Assembly: GCF_014646995.1 (NCBI RefSeq)
Contig: NZ_BMOI01000009.1
Span: forward strand, 62,001-126,000
Direction: 5' to 3'
DNA length: 64,000 nucleotides
DNA from: Curtobacterium luteum
GTDB taxonomy: Bacteria > Actinomycetota > Actinomycetes > Actinomycetales > Microbacteriaceae
Shown: in pieces, positions 40,213 through 49,409 of the stretch
Layout of the letters: every line of letters begins with the position of its first letter
Position numbering within the stretch: the first letter of the stretch is position 1
The notes under the pieces: generated by a model
The model's database searches: none
What the model was told of the DNA's origin: nothing
Seen by the model: the letters and a program-made list of their open reading frames with translations, nothing else
Program-made: the position numbers and the translations under genes

Positions 40213-40246
40213 GAACCCCCTCCGATCCCCGGATCGGAGGGGGTTC
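40213..40246 (+). terminator. Terminator palindrome after tRNA-Thr
   Basis: GAACCCCCTCCGATCC pairs with GGATCGGAGGGGGTTC over 16 bp with a 2-nt centre, directly after the tRNA. Confidence 0.75.
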
Positions 40247-40283
40247 TGCCGTTCGTGCACGAGTGTCCTGGTAGACAGGCACC

Positions 40284-41297
40284 ATGACGGTTCGCTGGGG
40301 AGTCCTGGGTACGGGTGGCATCGCGCGGTCCTTCGTCGGAGACTGCACGGCGGTCGGCGTGGAGTTCGTGGCGGTCGGCAGTCGGACGCCCGACTCCGCG
40401 CAGGCCTTCGCCGCGGAGTTCGGCATCGCGCGGGCCCACGGCTCGTACGAGGACCTGGTCGCGGACCCGGACGTCGACGCGGTCTACGTCGCGACACCGC
40501 ACTCCCGGCACGCCGCCGACGCGCTGCTGGCGATCGAGCACGGCAAGCACGTCCTCGTCGAGAAGGCCTTCACCATCACCGCCGCCGAGGCACGCGCGGT
40601 CGCCGATGCGGCACGCAGGGCGGACGTGGCGGCGATGGAGGCGATGTGGACGCGGTTCCTGCCGCAGATGGCGATGATCCGCGAGGTCCTCGCCGAGGGA
40701 CGGATCGGCCGACCGCGGCTCGTCGAGGCGACGCACCACCAGGCGCTGCCGTCGGACCCGCGGCACCGGCTGAACGACCCGGCGCTGGGTGGCGGGGCCC
40801 TGCTCGACCCCGGGATCTACCCGGTGTCGTTCGCGGTCGACGTCCTCGGGCTTCCCGAGTCGGTCGTGGCGTCGGGGACCCTGAGCGAGCAGGGCGTCGA
40901 CACGCAGGTGGGCATCGTGATGAACCACGCCGGCGGCACGCAGTCGACGGTGCACTTCGCGCTCGACCTCCGCAGCCCGAACACGGCCTCGATCATCGGT
41001 GAGGACGGCCGCATCGACCTCGACGACACCTGGTACACGCCGACGACGTGGCGCATCCGGGACCGCGACGGCGCGGTGGTCGAGGAGTTCGACGGTCGCG
41101 AGGAGCGCGCCGGCTACGGCCACGAGGCCCGCGCCTTCGAGACGATGATCGAGACGGGGACGCACGAGGGCGGTCCGATGGACCTGGAGGAGTCGGTCGG
41201 GATCATGGCGCTCCTCGACGAGGTGCGGCGCCAGGTGGGTGTCCGCTACGCCGCGGACGGCGACGACGGCCTGGAGGCTCCTCCCGCAGTTCCGTAG
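40284..41297 (+). CDS. Gfo/Idh/MocA family oxidoreductase
   Basis: A 337-aa NAD(P)-dependent dehydrogenase. The Rossmann motif GVLGTGGIARSF opens the protein, EKAF(T) with the family lysine appears in VLVEKAFTITA near residue 93, and the C-terminal domain has GGGALLDPGIYPV. TAGACA 6 nt before the ATG is a near-match to a leaderless promoter. Substrate unknown; sugar derivatives are usual for the family. Confidence 0.88.
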   Translation: MTVRWGVLGTGGIARSFVGDCTAVGVEFVAVGSRTPDSAQAFAAEFGIARAHGSYEDLVADPDVDAVYVATPHSRHAADALLAIEHGKHVLVEKAFTITAAEARAVADAARRADVAAMEAMWTRFLPQMAMIREVLAEGRIGRPRLVEATHHQALPSDPRHRLNDPALGGGALLDPGIYPVSFAVDVLGLPESVVASGTLSEQGVDTQVGIVMNHAGGTQSTVHFALDLRSPNTASIIGEDGRIDLDDTWYTPTTWRIRDRDGAVVEEFDGREERAGYGHEARAFETMIETGTHEGGPMDLEESVGIMALLDEVRRQVGVRYAADGDDGLEAPPAVP

Positions 41298-41308
41298 GAT
41301 CGGTCGCG

Positions 41309-42811
41309 ATGTCCGATCAGCAGCCGCAGCACACGACCATCGCGGACCGCGTCCGCCGCTCCGTCGACGCGGTCCGGGCCGCCGTCGCCCGCCGTCCCGT
41401 CCCGTGGATCGCAGAGGGCTTGGTCGGGGTGCTCGTGCTCGGTTCCGGCGGCGCCGTCGCCGTCGCCGCCGCGACGATGCCCGACCAGCCGACCCCGACG
41501 CGCACCGCCTCCGCGGCGGCGCCGTCCGCCACGTCCACTCGCTCCGCGCCGGCGACGCGGACGCCGAGCCCGACCGCGACCGCGACGGGCCGAGCGGTGC
41601 CGGAGGACCCGGACGGGCCCTCGGCCCTCCGCGCGTGCACGATCGACCAGGCGGCCGGTGCCGCCGGGCTCGGGTCGTTCGAGGGCGCGGTCATCGACGC
41701 GGGGACCGGCAAGGTGCTCTACTCGCACGCCGGCGACCAGCCCAAGCAGACCGGCAGCGTCATGAAGACCCTCACGAGCGCGACCGCCCTGGCCGTCCTC
41801 GGGGGCGACCAGCGGATCCCGACGACGGTGACGCAGGAGTCGGCCGGGACGATCGCGCTGGTCGGGCACGGCGACGCGACGCTCTCCGCCGGTGGCGCGA
41901 CGGTCTACCCGGGCGCACCCACCCTCGCGCAGCTCGCCCAGCAGGTGAAGGCGAAGCTCGGCGACAGCCCGGTGTCGACGATCGTCACGGACGACACCTA
42001 CTGGAACGACGCGGACGCCTGGGACCCGACATGGCCCGTGTCCGAGCGGACGATCGGCTACCAGCCGATGGTGACCGCACTCATGGTCGACGGCGATCGG
42101 GCGAACCCGGGTGCGGCGACCTCACCCCGGTCGACCGACCCCGTCGGTCGCGCGGGAGCGGCGTTCCGGACGGCCCTCGCGAGCGCAGGCGTCGCCGGTG
42201 CCGCGAACGCCCAGATCGTCAAGCGCGCCACGACCTCGACCGACACGATCGCCACGGTGTCGTCGCAGCCGGTGTCGACGCTCATCGGCCAGATGATCCC
42301 GAACTCCGACAACACGCTCGCGGAGATGCTCGCGCGGATCTCGTCGAAGGAGTCCGGGGCGAACGGCTCCGCCGCGTCGTTGACCGGCGTGTACCAGGCA
42401 GCGCTGCGCTCGTACGGCGTCGACCCGTCCGGCATCGTCATCAAGGACGGGTCGGGCGAGAGTGCGGCCAACGCGGTGTCGCCCGAGTTCGTCGCCCAGC
42501 TCATGGTCCAGGTGCAGGCCGGTGCGAAGGGCCTCGGCACGCTGTCGAACGCCCTGCCGGTCGCCGGCGTCTCCGGCACGCTGGCCAGCCGTTTCACGGG
42601 CGCGAACGCCGTCGCACGCGGCAAGGTCCACGCGAAGACCGGCTGGATCGACAGCGCCAACACCCTCGGCGGCTGGATGGACGCGGCCGACGGCACCCGG
42701 TTGACGTTCGCGTTCTACGCCATCGGGTCGTCGCGGGCGGCCGCGCTGCCGGCGCTCGACGCGGTGACCGCCGCGACCTACTCGTGCGGGGGCAAGCTCT
42801 CCGGTTCCTGA
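41309..42811 (+). CDS. dacB: D-alanyl-D-alanine carboxypeptidase, PBP4 (peptidase S13) type
   Basis: A 500-aa exported enzyme trimming or cross-link-cleaving peptidoglycan. A membrane anchor lies near residues 32-55, followed by a threonine/proline/alanine-rich linker (55-105). The SxxK motif is in TGSVMKTL near 150, SxN in NSDNTLAEM, and KTG in HAKTGWIDS. TAGGAT lies 8 nt before the ATG. It closely follows the oxidoreductase but probably has its own promoter. Confidence 0.9.
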   Translation: MSDQQPQHTTIADRVRRSVDAVRAAVARRPVPWIAEGLVGVLVLGSGGAVAVAAATMPDQPTPTRTASAAAPSATSTRSAPATRTPSPTATATGRAVPEDPDGPSALRACTIDQAAGAAGLGSFEGAVIDAGTGKVLYSHAGDQPKQTGSVMKTLTSATALAVLGGDQRIPTTVTQESAGTIALVGHGDATLSAGGATVYPGAPTLAQLAQQVKAKLGDSPVSTIVTDDTYWNDADAWDPTWPVSERTIGYQPMVTALMVDGDRANPGAATSPRSTDPVGRAGAAFRTALASAGVAGAANAQIVKRATTSTDTIATVSSQPVSTLIGQMIPNSDNTLAEMLARISSKESGANGSAASLTGVYQAALRSYGVDPSGIVIKDGSGESAANAVSPEFVAQLMVQVQAGAKGLGTLSNALPVAGVSGTLASRFTGANAVARGKVHAKTGWIDSANTLGGWMDAADGTRLTFAFYAIGSSRAAALPALDAVTAATYSCGGKLSGS

Positions 42812-42835
42812 CGCACCCTGGTGTTGGATGGACGC

Positions 42836-43456
42836 ATGGCCAGGGCATTGCTCGTCGTCGACGTCCAGAACGACTTCACCGAGGGCGGTGCACTCGGCGT
42901 GAGCGGCGGTGACGCCGTCGCGCAGCGGATCTCCGTGTTCCTCGGGCAGCACGCGGGGGAGTACGACCTCATCGTCGGCTCCCGCGACTGGCACCACGGC
43001 GACGACGACAACGGCGGCCACTTCGCCGGCGCGCAGGGGCCCGACTTCGTGGACACCTGGCCGGTCCACTGCGTCCAGGACACCCCCGGCGCGGACTACC
43101 ACCCGGCGTTCGACACCGGCTCCGTCGACGTCCACGTCTACAAGGGCCAGGGCGCACCCGCCTACTCGGCCTTCGAGGGGCGGACCGCCGACGGCGTCCC
43201 GCTCGGCGAGGTCTTCGAGCAGCGCGACGTCCGCGAGGTCGACATCGTCGGCATCGCCACCGACCACTGCGTCCGCGCCAGTGCCCTCGACGCGCTCGCC
43301 GGCGGGGCCGCCGTCACCGTGTACGAGGACCTCGTCGTCGGGGTCGACCCCGCTCGCAGCGCCGCCGCGCTCGACGAAGTGCGGGCAGCCGGCGGGCTCG
43401 TCGACCACAGCGACACCGACGAGGGCCTGCACCGTCCGGGTGGCGCGCGCCTCTAG
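42836..43456 (+). CDS. pncA: Nicotinamidase
   Basis: A 206-aa isochorismatase-fold hydrolase converting nicotinamide to nicotinate for NAD salvage. The catalytic aspartate is in VVDVQNDF, the lysine in HVYKGQG, the nucleophilic cysteine in ATDHCVRAS, and the metal ligands in SRDWHH plus a later histidine. TTGGAT is 6 nt before the ATG, a near-consensus leaderless promoter 13 bp after dacB. Confidence 0.92.
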   Translation: MARALLVVDVQNDFTEGGALGVSGGDAVAQRISVFLGQHAGEYDLIVGSRDWHHGDDDNGGHFAGAQGPDFVDTWPVHCVQDTPGADYHPAFDTGSVDVHVYKGQGAPAYSAFEGRTADGVPLGEVFEQRDVREVDIVGIATDHCVRASALDALAGGAAVTVYEDLVVGVDPARSAAALDEVRAAGGLVDHSDTDEGLHRPGGARL

Positions 43457-43479
43457 CCCGAGCCCGTCCCGGGGGCGTC

Positions 43480-45318
43480 TCAGACGAGCAACTGGTGCTT
43501 CGCCAGGTCGCGGTACAGCGGGGTGGACTCGACGAGCTCGGAGTGCGTCCCGACCCCGACGACCCGCCCGTGCTCGAGCACGACGATCACGTCCGAGTCG
43601 ACCACGGTGGACAGCCGGTGCGCGATCACGAGGAGCGTGCGGTCCTCTGCGACCGCGTCGATCGCGAGCCGCATCTTCTGCTCGTTCACCCCGTCGAGCG
43701 ACGATGTCGACTCGTCCAGGAGCAGGATCGGCGGTGCGGCGAGCAGGGCGCGCGCGATCGCGAGCCGCTGGCGCTCCCCGCCGGAGAGCATCACGCCGTC
43801 CTCGCCGACCTGGGCGTCGAGGCCGCGCGGGTCGCGGTGGAGGACCTCGCCGAGGTTCACCGCCTCGAGCACGCGCACGCAGTCCTGCTCCGTGGCGTCC
43901 GGCGACCCGAGGAGCAGGTTCGCCCGGATGGTGCCGGCGAGCACGGGGGCGTCCTGCTCGACGTAGCCGATCTGGGCCCGGAGGTCGGCGCGGTCGAGCC
44001 CGCGGACGTCGACGCCACCGAGGCGGATCACGCCGTCGGTCGGGTCGTAGAACCGCTCGATGAGGGCCAGGGTCGTCGACTTGCCGGCGCCCGAGGGGCC
44101 CACGAGGGCGACCCGCGAGCCGCGGGGGACCCGGAAGGAGACGTCGTGCAGCACCACGTCGTCGACGGCGGTGGCGTCGACGGGGCGATCCGTGCCTCCA
44201 GGCCGGTCCGTCGCCCCGTCGGGTCCGGACGCCTGCGCCGGGGCCGTGTACCGGAACGACACGTGCTCGAAGGTGATCGCGTCGTCGCTCGGGACCGCGG
44301 CGGCGACGCGGACGGCAAGGTCGTCCTGGTCCTCCGTCGGCAGGTGCAGGATCTCCTCGATGCGGCCGAGCGCGCCGAGCGCCTGCGCGACGGCGACCGC
44401 GGCGCCCATGGCCTGCCCGAGCGGCATGATCATCATGAACAGCAACAGGATGAAGGTGATGAGCGTGGCGATCGTGATCGTCCCGGCGGCGACCTGTGCC
44501 CCACCGACACCGAGCACGGCGATGAACGCGACCTGCATGACGATGCTCGCGACCGGGACCGCGAACGCGGACATCTTGGCGATGTCGAGGCCGCGGCGGT
44601 AGGCCTCGGTCGCGTGGCCGTCGACCTCGCGGACCTCGCGCTCGGTGGCGCCGGCGGCGCGGATGGTGCGCACGGCGCCGATGCCGCGCTCGACGGCTGC
44701 AGTGAGGTCGCCGACCTTCTCCTGCGCCCGCTTCGACGCGATGCGGATGCGACGGCTGAGCCCGCCGACGACGACGATCGCGACGAGCACGATGACCACG
44801 ACGATCACGAGCAGCACCGGGTCGATGACCGCCATGGCAACGATGGCGCCGATGAACGTGAGGGAGCCGCCGATCGACTCGATGAGGCCCTGCGTGAGCA
44901 CGGCCCGCAGCAGCGTCGTGTCGCTGCCCACACGGGAGACGAGGTCGCCGGTGCGACGGGTGTCGAACTCGGAGATCGGCAGGTTGAGGATGCGGGCGAT
45001 GAGCTTGCGGCGGGTGGAGAGCACGACGCCCTCGCCGGCGCGCTGCAGCAGGAAGTGCTGCACACCGTTCAGGAGCCCGGCCACGATGACGAGCCCGACG
45101 AGCAGCCACACGAGCGTGCTCAGGGTACGGCCGCCCTGCACGGCGGTGATGACCTGGTTGACCAGGAGCGGCTGGGCGAGCGAGGCACCGGCGCCGAGGA
45201 CGCTCAGCACGATGATGACGACCATCGCGGGCTTGTTCTCGAACAGGTAGTGCAGCAGCCGACCGAAGCTGGCTCGGGGACCGTCGGTCTTCTTGGGGCG
45301 GGCGAAGGGGAAGCTCAT
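43480..45318 (-). CDS. ABC exporter, fused membrane and ATPase domains
   Basis: A 612-aa half-transporter. Six membrane segments cover about residues 25-300. The ATPase domain has Walker A GPSGAGKSTTL near 410, the signature LSGGERQRLA near 513 and Walker B ILLLDESTSSLD. A 25-30-residue insert rich in G, P, D and T lies in the first strands of the ATPase domain near residue 365. The ATG at 45318 follows AGGA that overlaps the stop of the upstream HTH gene, so the pair is translationally coupled. It is a multidrug/lipid-type exporter; substrate unknown. Confidence 0.9.
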   Translation of the reverse strand: MSFPFARPKKTDGPRASFGRLLHYLFENKPAMVVIIVLSVLGAGASLAQPLLVNQVITAVQGGRTLSTLVWLLVGLVIVAGLLNGVQHFLLQRAGEGVVLSTRRKLIARILNLPISEFDTRRTGDLVSRVGSDTTLLRAVLTQGLIESIGGSLTFIGAIVAMAVIDPVLLVIVVVIVLVAIVVVGGLSRRIRIASKRAQEKVGDLTAAVERGIGAVRTIRAAGATEREVREVDGHATEAYRRGLDIAKMSAFAVPVASIVMQVAFIAVLGVGGAQVAAGTITIATLITFILLLFMMIMPLGQAMGAAVAVAQALGALGRIEEILHLPTEDQDDLAVRVAAAVPSDDAITFEHVSFRYTAPAQASGPDGATDRPGGTDRPVDATAVDDVVLHDVSFRVPRGSRVALVGPSGAGKSTTLALIERFYDPTDGVIRLGGVDVRGLDRADLRAQIGYVEQDAPVLAGTIRANLLLGSPDATEQDCVRVLEAVNLGEVLHRDPRGLDAQVGEDGVMLSGGERQRLAIARALLAAPPILLLDESTSSLDGVNEQKMRLAIDAVAEDRTLLVIAHRLSTVVDSDVIVVLEHGRVVGVGTHSELVESTPLYRDLAKHQLLV

Positions 45319-45325
45319 CGTGGTC

Positions 45326-45541
45326 CTAGTCTCTGCCGTACTTCTTGTGCACTGCCTGTCGGCTGACGCCGAGGAGCGTCGCGATCTCCTGCCACGAGGC
45401 GCCGGCGTTCCGGGCGCGGCGGGCGGCGAGTTCCTCGGTGCGGTCGAGGGCCTTGCGGAGCTCCCGGACCGAGGCGAGTGCGGCGAACGGGTCGTCGCCG
45501 TCGGCGCCGGAGGCCAGGGTGGTGATGGTCGGCCGGTCCAT
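45326..45541 (-). CDS. Small helix-turn-helix DNA-binding protein
   Basis: A 71-aa protein: an acidic and alanine-rich leader, a helix ELRKALDRTEELAARRARNA, then an HTH of the form SWQEIATLLGVSRQAVHKKY. Its TAG lies within the ribosome site of the ABC exporter 8 nt before that start. Two identical-looking inverted repeats cover its own -35 and -10, suggesting that it binds its own promoter and controls the exporter. The ATG is placed by the TAGGTT hexamer 6 nt upstream. Confidence 0.8.
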   Translation of the reverse strand: MDRPTITTLASGADGDDPFAALASVRELRKALDRTEELAARRARNAGASWQEIATLLGVSRQAVHKKYGRD

Positions 45542-45544
45542 GGT

Positions 45545-45588
45545 GTCAACCTACATTGACGGGCGGAGTGGTGTCAACGTGGGTTGAC
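45545..45588 (-). promoter_or_regulatory. Promoter with double operator of the HTH-ABC unit
   Basis: Two 16-bp inverted repeats of the form GTCAA-N6-TTGAC lie at 45545-45560 and 45573-45588, centres 28 bp apart. On the minus strand a consensus -35 TTGACA (45577-45572) overlaps the second, and the -10 TAGGTT (45553-45548), 18 bp on, overlaps the first. The ATG follows 6 nt after the -10. A dimer bound at each dyad would block the promoter. Confidence 0.75.
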
Positions 45589-45877
45589 GTGGGTGCGGAG
45601 TCGGCGGTCGGGTGTCGGGGCGCGCCTCGCATGGCGTCGTTGCCGGACGACTCCGTCGTCGTCGTGCGACAACGGCGTTGTCGTCCGTTGCGGACGAGGA
45701 CTTCCGAGGCCCGCGCGGGACGACGCTGCCGCTGTCGTACGACGACGGCCCGGTCGTGCGACAGCGGCAGCGACGAACCACGCGTCGATCGACGGGTGCG
45801 TCGTCGGAACGCGCGCGTTGTCCCGACCCCGCGGATCCCGGCCGACCCCGCCACGCCGGCCGACCCCGCACCACACG
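45589..45877. other. Intergenic stretch holding the 19-bp dyad repeats
   Basis: No gene is supported. The stretch contains two pairs of the 19-bp repeat and several GACCCCG-type runs before the palindromic terminator of the MHS transporter. Confidence 0.6.
45661..45771. repeat. Second locus of the 19-bp dyad repeat
   Basis: GTCGTGCGACAACGGCGTT at 45661-45679 runs into a degenerate copy at 45680. A second pair, GTCGTACGACGACGGCCCG at 45734 and GTCGTGCGACAGCGGCAGC at 45753, is again exactly 19 bp apart. The pattern equals that at 2236-2289. Confidence 0.6.
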
Positions 45878-45923
45878 ACGGACGGGAGGCGCGGTGCCCG
45901 CTGGCACCGCGCCTCCCGTCCGT
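45878..45923 (-). terminator. GGAGGC-family palindrome after the MHS transporter
   Basis: Two perfect 21-bp arms (ACGGACGGGAGGCGCGGTGC and one more base) with a 4-nt loop lie 20 bp beyond the leftward transporter gene. Confidence 0.75.
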
Positions 45924-45943
45924 GACGTGCGCACCCGGGTGCG

Positions 45944-47389
45944 TTACGGGGCGAGGCTCCCCGAGGAACGCACGTGGCCGTCGCCCACCGACGCGTCGGC
46001 GGCGAGGCCGAGCACGCGCTCGGCCTCGGCGTCACCGAAGTCGGCGTGCTTGGTCTCCTTGACGAAGAGCAGGGCGACGAGCGTCACCACGGCGGCGATC
46101 GTGAGGTACAGCCCGACGAGGAAGATGTTCCCGTCGGCCTTCCACAGGGCGAGCGCCACGGTCGGCGCGAGCGACGCCCCGAGAATCGAAGCCACGTTGT
46201 ACGCCACGGCGGAGCCCGTGTACCGGACGTTCGTCGGGAAGAGTTCCGGCAGCAGCGCGCCCATCGGGCCGAAGGTGAGGCCCATGAGCGACAGCCCGAC
46301 GACCAGGAACGTGACCACCGTGACCGGCCCGGTGGACGCGGCGAACCAGAACTGGAACGTCAGCCCGAAGAGCGCGATGCCGAGCGTGGTCCACAGGAGC
46401 GTGGACCGGCGGCCGAACCGGTCGGCGAGGAAGCCCGCGACCGGGGTGAGGATGCCGAAGAACACGACGCCGATCATGAGCAGCGTGAGGAACTCGCCCC
46501 GCGGGTAGCCGAGACCGATCTTCGGGACGCCCGAGCTCGCGGTCGTGCCGTAGCTCAACGTGAAGGTGGTCATGAAGTAGAAGAGCACGTAGGTCGCGAC
46601 CATGCCGAACGTGCCGACGATGAGCGGCCGCCACGAGGTCCGGAAGACCCGGGCGAGCGGGACCTTCGCGACCGAGCCGGACTCCTGGACGCCGCGGAAC
46701 ACCGTCGACTCGACGAGCCTGAAGCGGACGTAGAGCCCGACGACCACCAGGACCGCGGACAGCAGGAACGGGATGCGCCAGCCCCACGCCTGGAAGTCCG
46801 GGTTCACCGAGCCGTCGGCGCCGGCGGGCATCGCGGCGTTGATCGCGATGAAGAGTCCGTTCGCGAGCAGGAAGCCGATCGGTGCGCCGAGCTGGGGGAG
46901 GGAGCCGAAGACGCCGCGCTTGCCCTTCGGTGCGTTCTCGGTCGCGAGCAGCGCCGCGCCGGACCACTCGCCACCGAGGCCGATGCCCTGTGCGAACCGC
47001 ATCACGGCGAGCAGCACTGGGGCCCAGACGCCGATCGAGTCGAACGTCGGCAGGCACCCGATGAGGAACGTCGCCGTGCCCATGACGAGCAGGGAGGCGA
47101 CGAGCGTGGCCTTCCGGCCGATGCGGTCGCCGAAGTGGCCGAAGATGATCGACCCGACCGGACGGGCGAAGAACGCGAGCGCGAAGGTCACGAACGACGA
47201 CAGCTGCGAGGCCGTCGGGTCCGCGTCCGGGAAGAACAGCGTCGGGAAGACGAGGACGGCGGCGGTCGCGTAGACGTAGAAGTCGTAGAACTCGATCGAG
47301 GTCCCGACGAGGCTGGCGATGACCACGCGGGAGCGCGGGTTGCCTGCCGGGGTCGGGGTGGTCGTGCTGGGTGCCGGTGCGGCTGACAT
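45944..47389 (-). CDS. MFS transporter, metabolite:H+ symporter (MHS) family
   Basis: A 481-aa polytopic protein with twelve hydrophobic segments. IEFYDFYVYATAAVLVFPTLFFP near the N-terminus, FGHFGDRIGRK (motif A) and RFAQGIGLGGEWSGA are hallmarks of the MHS group, which takes up organic acids, betaines or aromatic acids by proton symport. The ATG at 47389 has only a distant GGAG; a TAGGCT hexamer at 47535-47530 suggests a leader of about 130 nt with a GCACCC-GACC-GGGTGC hairpin at 47415-47430. Substrate unknown. Confidence 0.88.
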   Translation of the reverse strand: MSAAPAPSTTTPTPAGNPRSRVVIASLVGTSIEFYDFYVYATAAVLVFPTLFFPDADPTASQLSSFVTFALAFFARPVGSIIFGHFGDRIGRKATLVASLLVMGTATFLIGCLPTFDSIGVWAPVLLAVMRFAQGIGLGGEWSGAALLATENAPKGKRGVFGSLPQLGAPIGFLLANGLFIAINAAMPAGADGSVNPDFQAWGWRIPFLLSAVLVVVGLYVRFRLVESTVFRGVQESGSVAKVPLARVFRTSWRPLIVGTFGMVATYVLFYFMTTFTLSYGTTASSGVPKIGLGYPRGEFLTLLMIGVVFFGILTPVAGFLADRFGRRSTLLWTTLGIALFGLTFQFWFAASTGPVTVVTFLVVGLSLMGLTFGPMGALLPELFPTNVRYTGSAVAYNVASILGASLAPTVALALWKADGNIFLVGLYLTIAAVVTLVALLFVKETKHADFGDAEAERVLGLAADASVGDGHVRSSGSLAP

Positions 47390-47575
47390 GCGTGTGTGAG
47401 GACTCCGAGGGGAGCACCCGGTCGGGTGCGGCGGTGTTCCGGACGGCGGACACCGGTCGGTTCGCGCAGGTGGCGCGGCGCCGATCGGGTGCGTTCGGTG
47501 GGTGGTGGACCGCTCGTGACGGGGCTCACAGCCTACGACACATGTCGCTTTCCTGCGAATCCGCAGAGAACGACA

Positions 47576-47624
47576 CCGCCGGGAGGCACGGTGCACGTCG
47601 GTCGTGCCCCGCGCCTCCCGGCGG
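47576..47624 (-). terminator. GGAGGC-family hairpin after ribA
   Basis: CCGCCGGGAGGC pairs with GCCTCCCGGCGG around a 25-nt loop, 44 bp past the end of ribA. Confidence 0.65.
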
Positions 47625-47667
47625 GAGGTCGCGTCGGGATGCCGCCAGCTGCGCTGGCGGCGCCGGG

Positions 47668-48324
47668 TCAGCTCGCGGCGCCGGCCTCCAGGTGGGCGGG
47701 GAGCTGGTGGCCCATCCGGTCGCGCTTGGTGTCGAGGTAGCCGGCGTTCTGCGCGGAGATGCCGACCACGAGCGGTACGAGGGACTCGACGGCGATGCCG
47801 TGCTCCTCGAGCTGGCGGCGCTTCTCCGGGTTGTTCGACAGTAGCCGGACGCTCGTGATGCCGAGGTCGGCGAGGATGCCCGCGGCGCCGCCGTACTCGC
47901 GCGAGTCGGCCGGCAGCCCGAGGGCGAGGTTGGCGTCGAGCGTGTCGAGGCCGTCCTCCTGCAGACGGTAGGCCTTGAGCTTGTTGGCGAGGCCGATGCC
48001 CCGTCCCTCCTGCCCGCGGAGGTACACCACGACCCCGCCCTCGGCTGCGATCGTGTCGAGCGCGGCGTCGAGCTGCGGGCCGCACTCGCACTTCAGCGAG
48101 CCGAACGCCTCGCCCGTGAGGCACTCCGAGTGCACGCGGACGAGCGCGCCGTCGGCCGGGGCGGAGCCGTCGGGCAGGGGAGCGATGATCGCCACGTGCT
48201 CGGCGCTGGTGACGAGGTCGCGGTAGGCGCGCATCTCGAACGTTCCGTGCGTGGTCGGGACGTTCGTGGACACTTCGAACTGGACCGGGCTCCCGGGGAC
48301 GGGGGAGGTGAGTGCGTCGGTCAT
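47668..48324 (-). CDS. ribA: GTP cyclohydrolase II
   Basis: A 218-aa zinc enzyme opening the imidazole ring of GTP, the first step of riboflavin synthesis. Zinc ligands are in HSECLTGEAFGSLKCECG and the catalytic segment is RGQEGRGIGL. It is the single-domain form; no fused dihydroxybutanone-phosphate synthase is present. GGAGC lies before the ATG, which overlaps the ribD stop (ATGA). The rest of the riboflavin genes are not in this window. Confidence 0.94.
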   Translation of the reverse strand: MTDALTSPVPGSPVQFEVSTNVPTTHGTFEMRAYRDLVTSAEHVAIIAPLPDGSAPADGALVRVHSECLTGEAFGSLKCECGPQLDAALDTIAAEGGVVVYLRGQEGRGIGLANKLKAYRLQEDGLDTLDANLALGLPADSREYGGAAGILADLGITSVRLLSNNPEKRRQLEEHGIAVESLVPLVVGISAQNAGYLDTKRDRMGHQLPAHLEAGAAS

Positions 48325-49403
48325 CGTGTGCTCCGGTCGTTCTGGGCTGCCGCTCCAGGGTGCGCGGCGCCGTGAGGCCGTGCCCGGACCAGGAGGTCCG
48401 GACCCAGACTGGTGGTCGATGTTACGTCCAACCGCAGGCGGTCGGTCATGCTGCCCACGCCGAGGTCGTCGACCGCGACACGGGGTCCGCCGAGCAGCAC
48501 GGGGGCGACGTAGACGAGGTACTCGTCGACGAGGCCGGCCGCGATGAGCGCGGAGGTCAGGGTGGGGCCGCCCTCGACGAACACGGAGTGCACCCCGTGG
48601 CCGCGCAGGGCGGCGAGGGACGCCGCGAGGTCGTGACCCGGCAGGGTCACCAGGCCGCGCGGGTGCCGGCGCAGCGCGGCGCCGTCCGGCACCGGGCGGT
48701 CGCCGAACACGACCGGCAGGGGCTGGTCGGCGAGCAGCTCACCGGCGTCGCCGCGCGCCGTGAGCGAGGGGTCGTCGGCGAGGACGGTCCCGGTGCCGAC
48801 GAGGATCGCGTCGTGGGCAGCGCGTTGCTCGTGCACGTGCTGGCGTGCCGCTGCGCCGGTGATCCACTGGCTGGTGCCGTCCGCCGCCGCTGCACGGCCG
48901 TCCAGGCTCGAGGCCCACTTCGCGGTCACCCAGGGGCGCCCGAGCCGGATGCTGAGGAGCCAGCGCTCGAGGAAGGCCTCGGCCTCGGACGCGAGCACGC
49001 CCGACACGACCTCGACCCCGGCGGCCCGGAGTCGATCGGCGCCGCCGTGCACGTGCGCTCCCGGGTCGTCGATCGCGTACACGACTCGGCCGATGCCCGC
49101 TTCGATGAGGGCGAGCGCGCACGGACCGGTGCGCCCGGTGTGGTTGCACGGTTCGAGGGTCACGACGGCGGTGGCGCCGCGGAGCAGTGCCGGGTCCACC
49201 TTCGCCATCGCGTCGACCTCGGCGTGCGGGGTGCCAGCGCCCTTGTGCCAGCCCTCGGCGAGGACCGTGCCGTCCGGTGCGAGGACCACCGCACCGACCC
49301 GGGCGTGGTCGCCGACGGCCGGGCCGAGGGCGGCGATCTCGAGGCCGCGGCGCATCGCCCGGACCTCGGCCGGGGTCGCGGTTCCGGAGGGGGTGCTGGT
49401 CAC
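48321..49403 (-). CDS. ribD: Bifunctional pyrimidine deaminase/reductase RibD
   Basis: A 360-aa riboflavin enzyme. The N-terminal deaminase has the zinc motifs HAEVDAMAKV and EPCNHTGRTGPC; the C-terminal part is the NADPH-dependent reductase with VFVEGGPTL. The GTG at 49403 is set by TAGTGT 6 nt upstream, so the mRNA should be leaderless and cannot carry an FMN riboswitch. ribA overlaps its end. Confidence 0.93.
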   Translation of the reverse strand: MTSTPSGTATPAEVRAMRRGLEIAALGPAVGDHARVGAVVLAPDGTVLAEGWHKGAGTPHAEVDAMAKVDPALLRGATAVVTLEPCNHTGRTGPCALALIEAGIGRVVYAIDDPGAHVHGGADRLRAAGVEVVSGVLASEAEAFLERWLLSIRLGRPWVTAKWASSLDGRAAAADGTSQWITGAAARQHVHEQRAAHDAILVGTGTVLADDPSLTARGDAGELLADQPLPVVFGDRPVPDGAALRRHPRGLVTLPGHDLAASLAALRGHGVHSVFVEGGPTLTSALIAAGLVDEYLVYVAPVLLGGPRVAVDDLGVGSMTDRLRLDVTSTTSLGPDLLVRARPHGAAHPGAAAQNDRSTR

Positions 49404-49409
49404 GCTTCG

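Noticed and set aside
42122..45109. 995-aa leftward ORF across pncA and the ABC exporter
   Set aside because: It is a histidine/arginine-rich shadow of the exporter in another frame and continues through unrelated genes.
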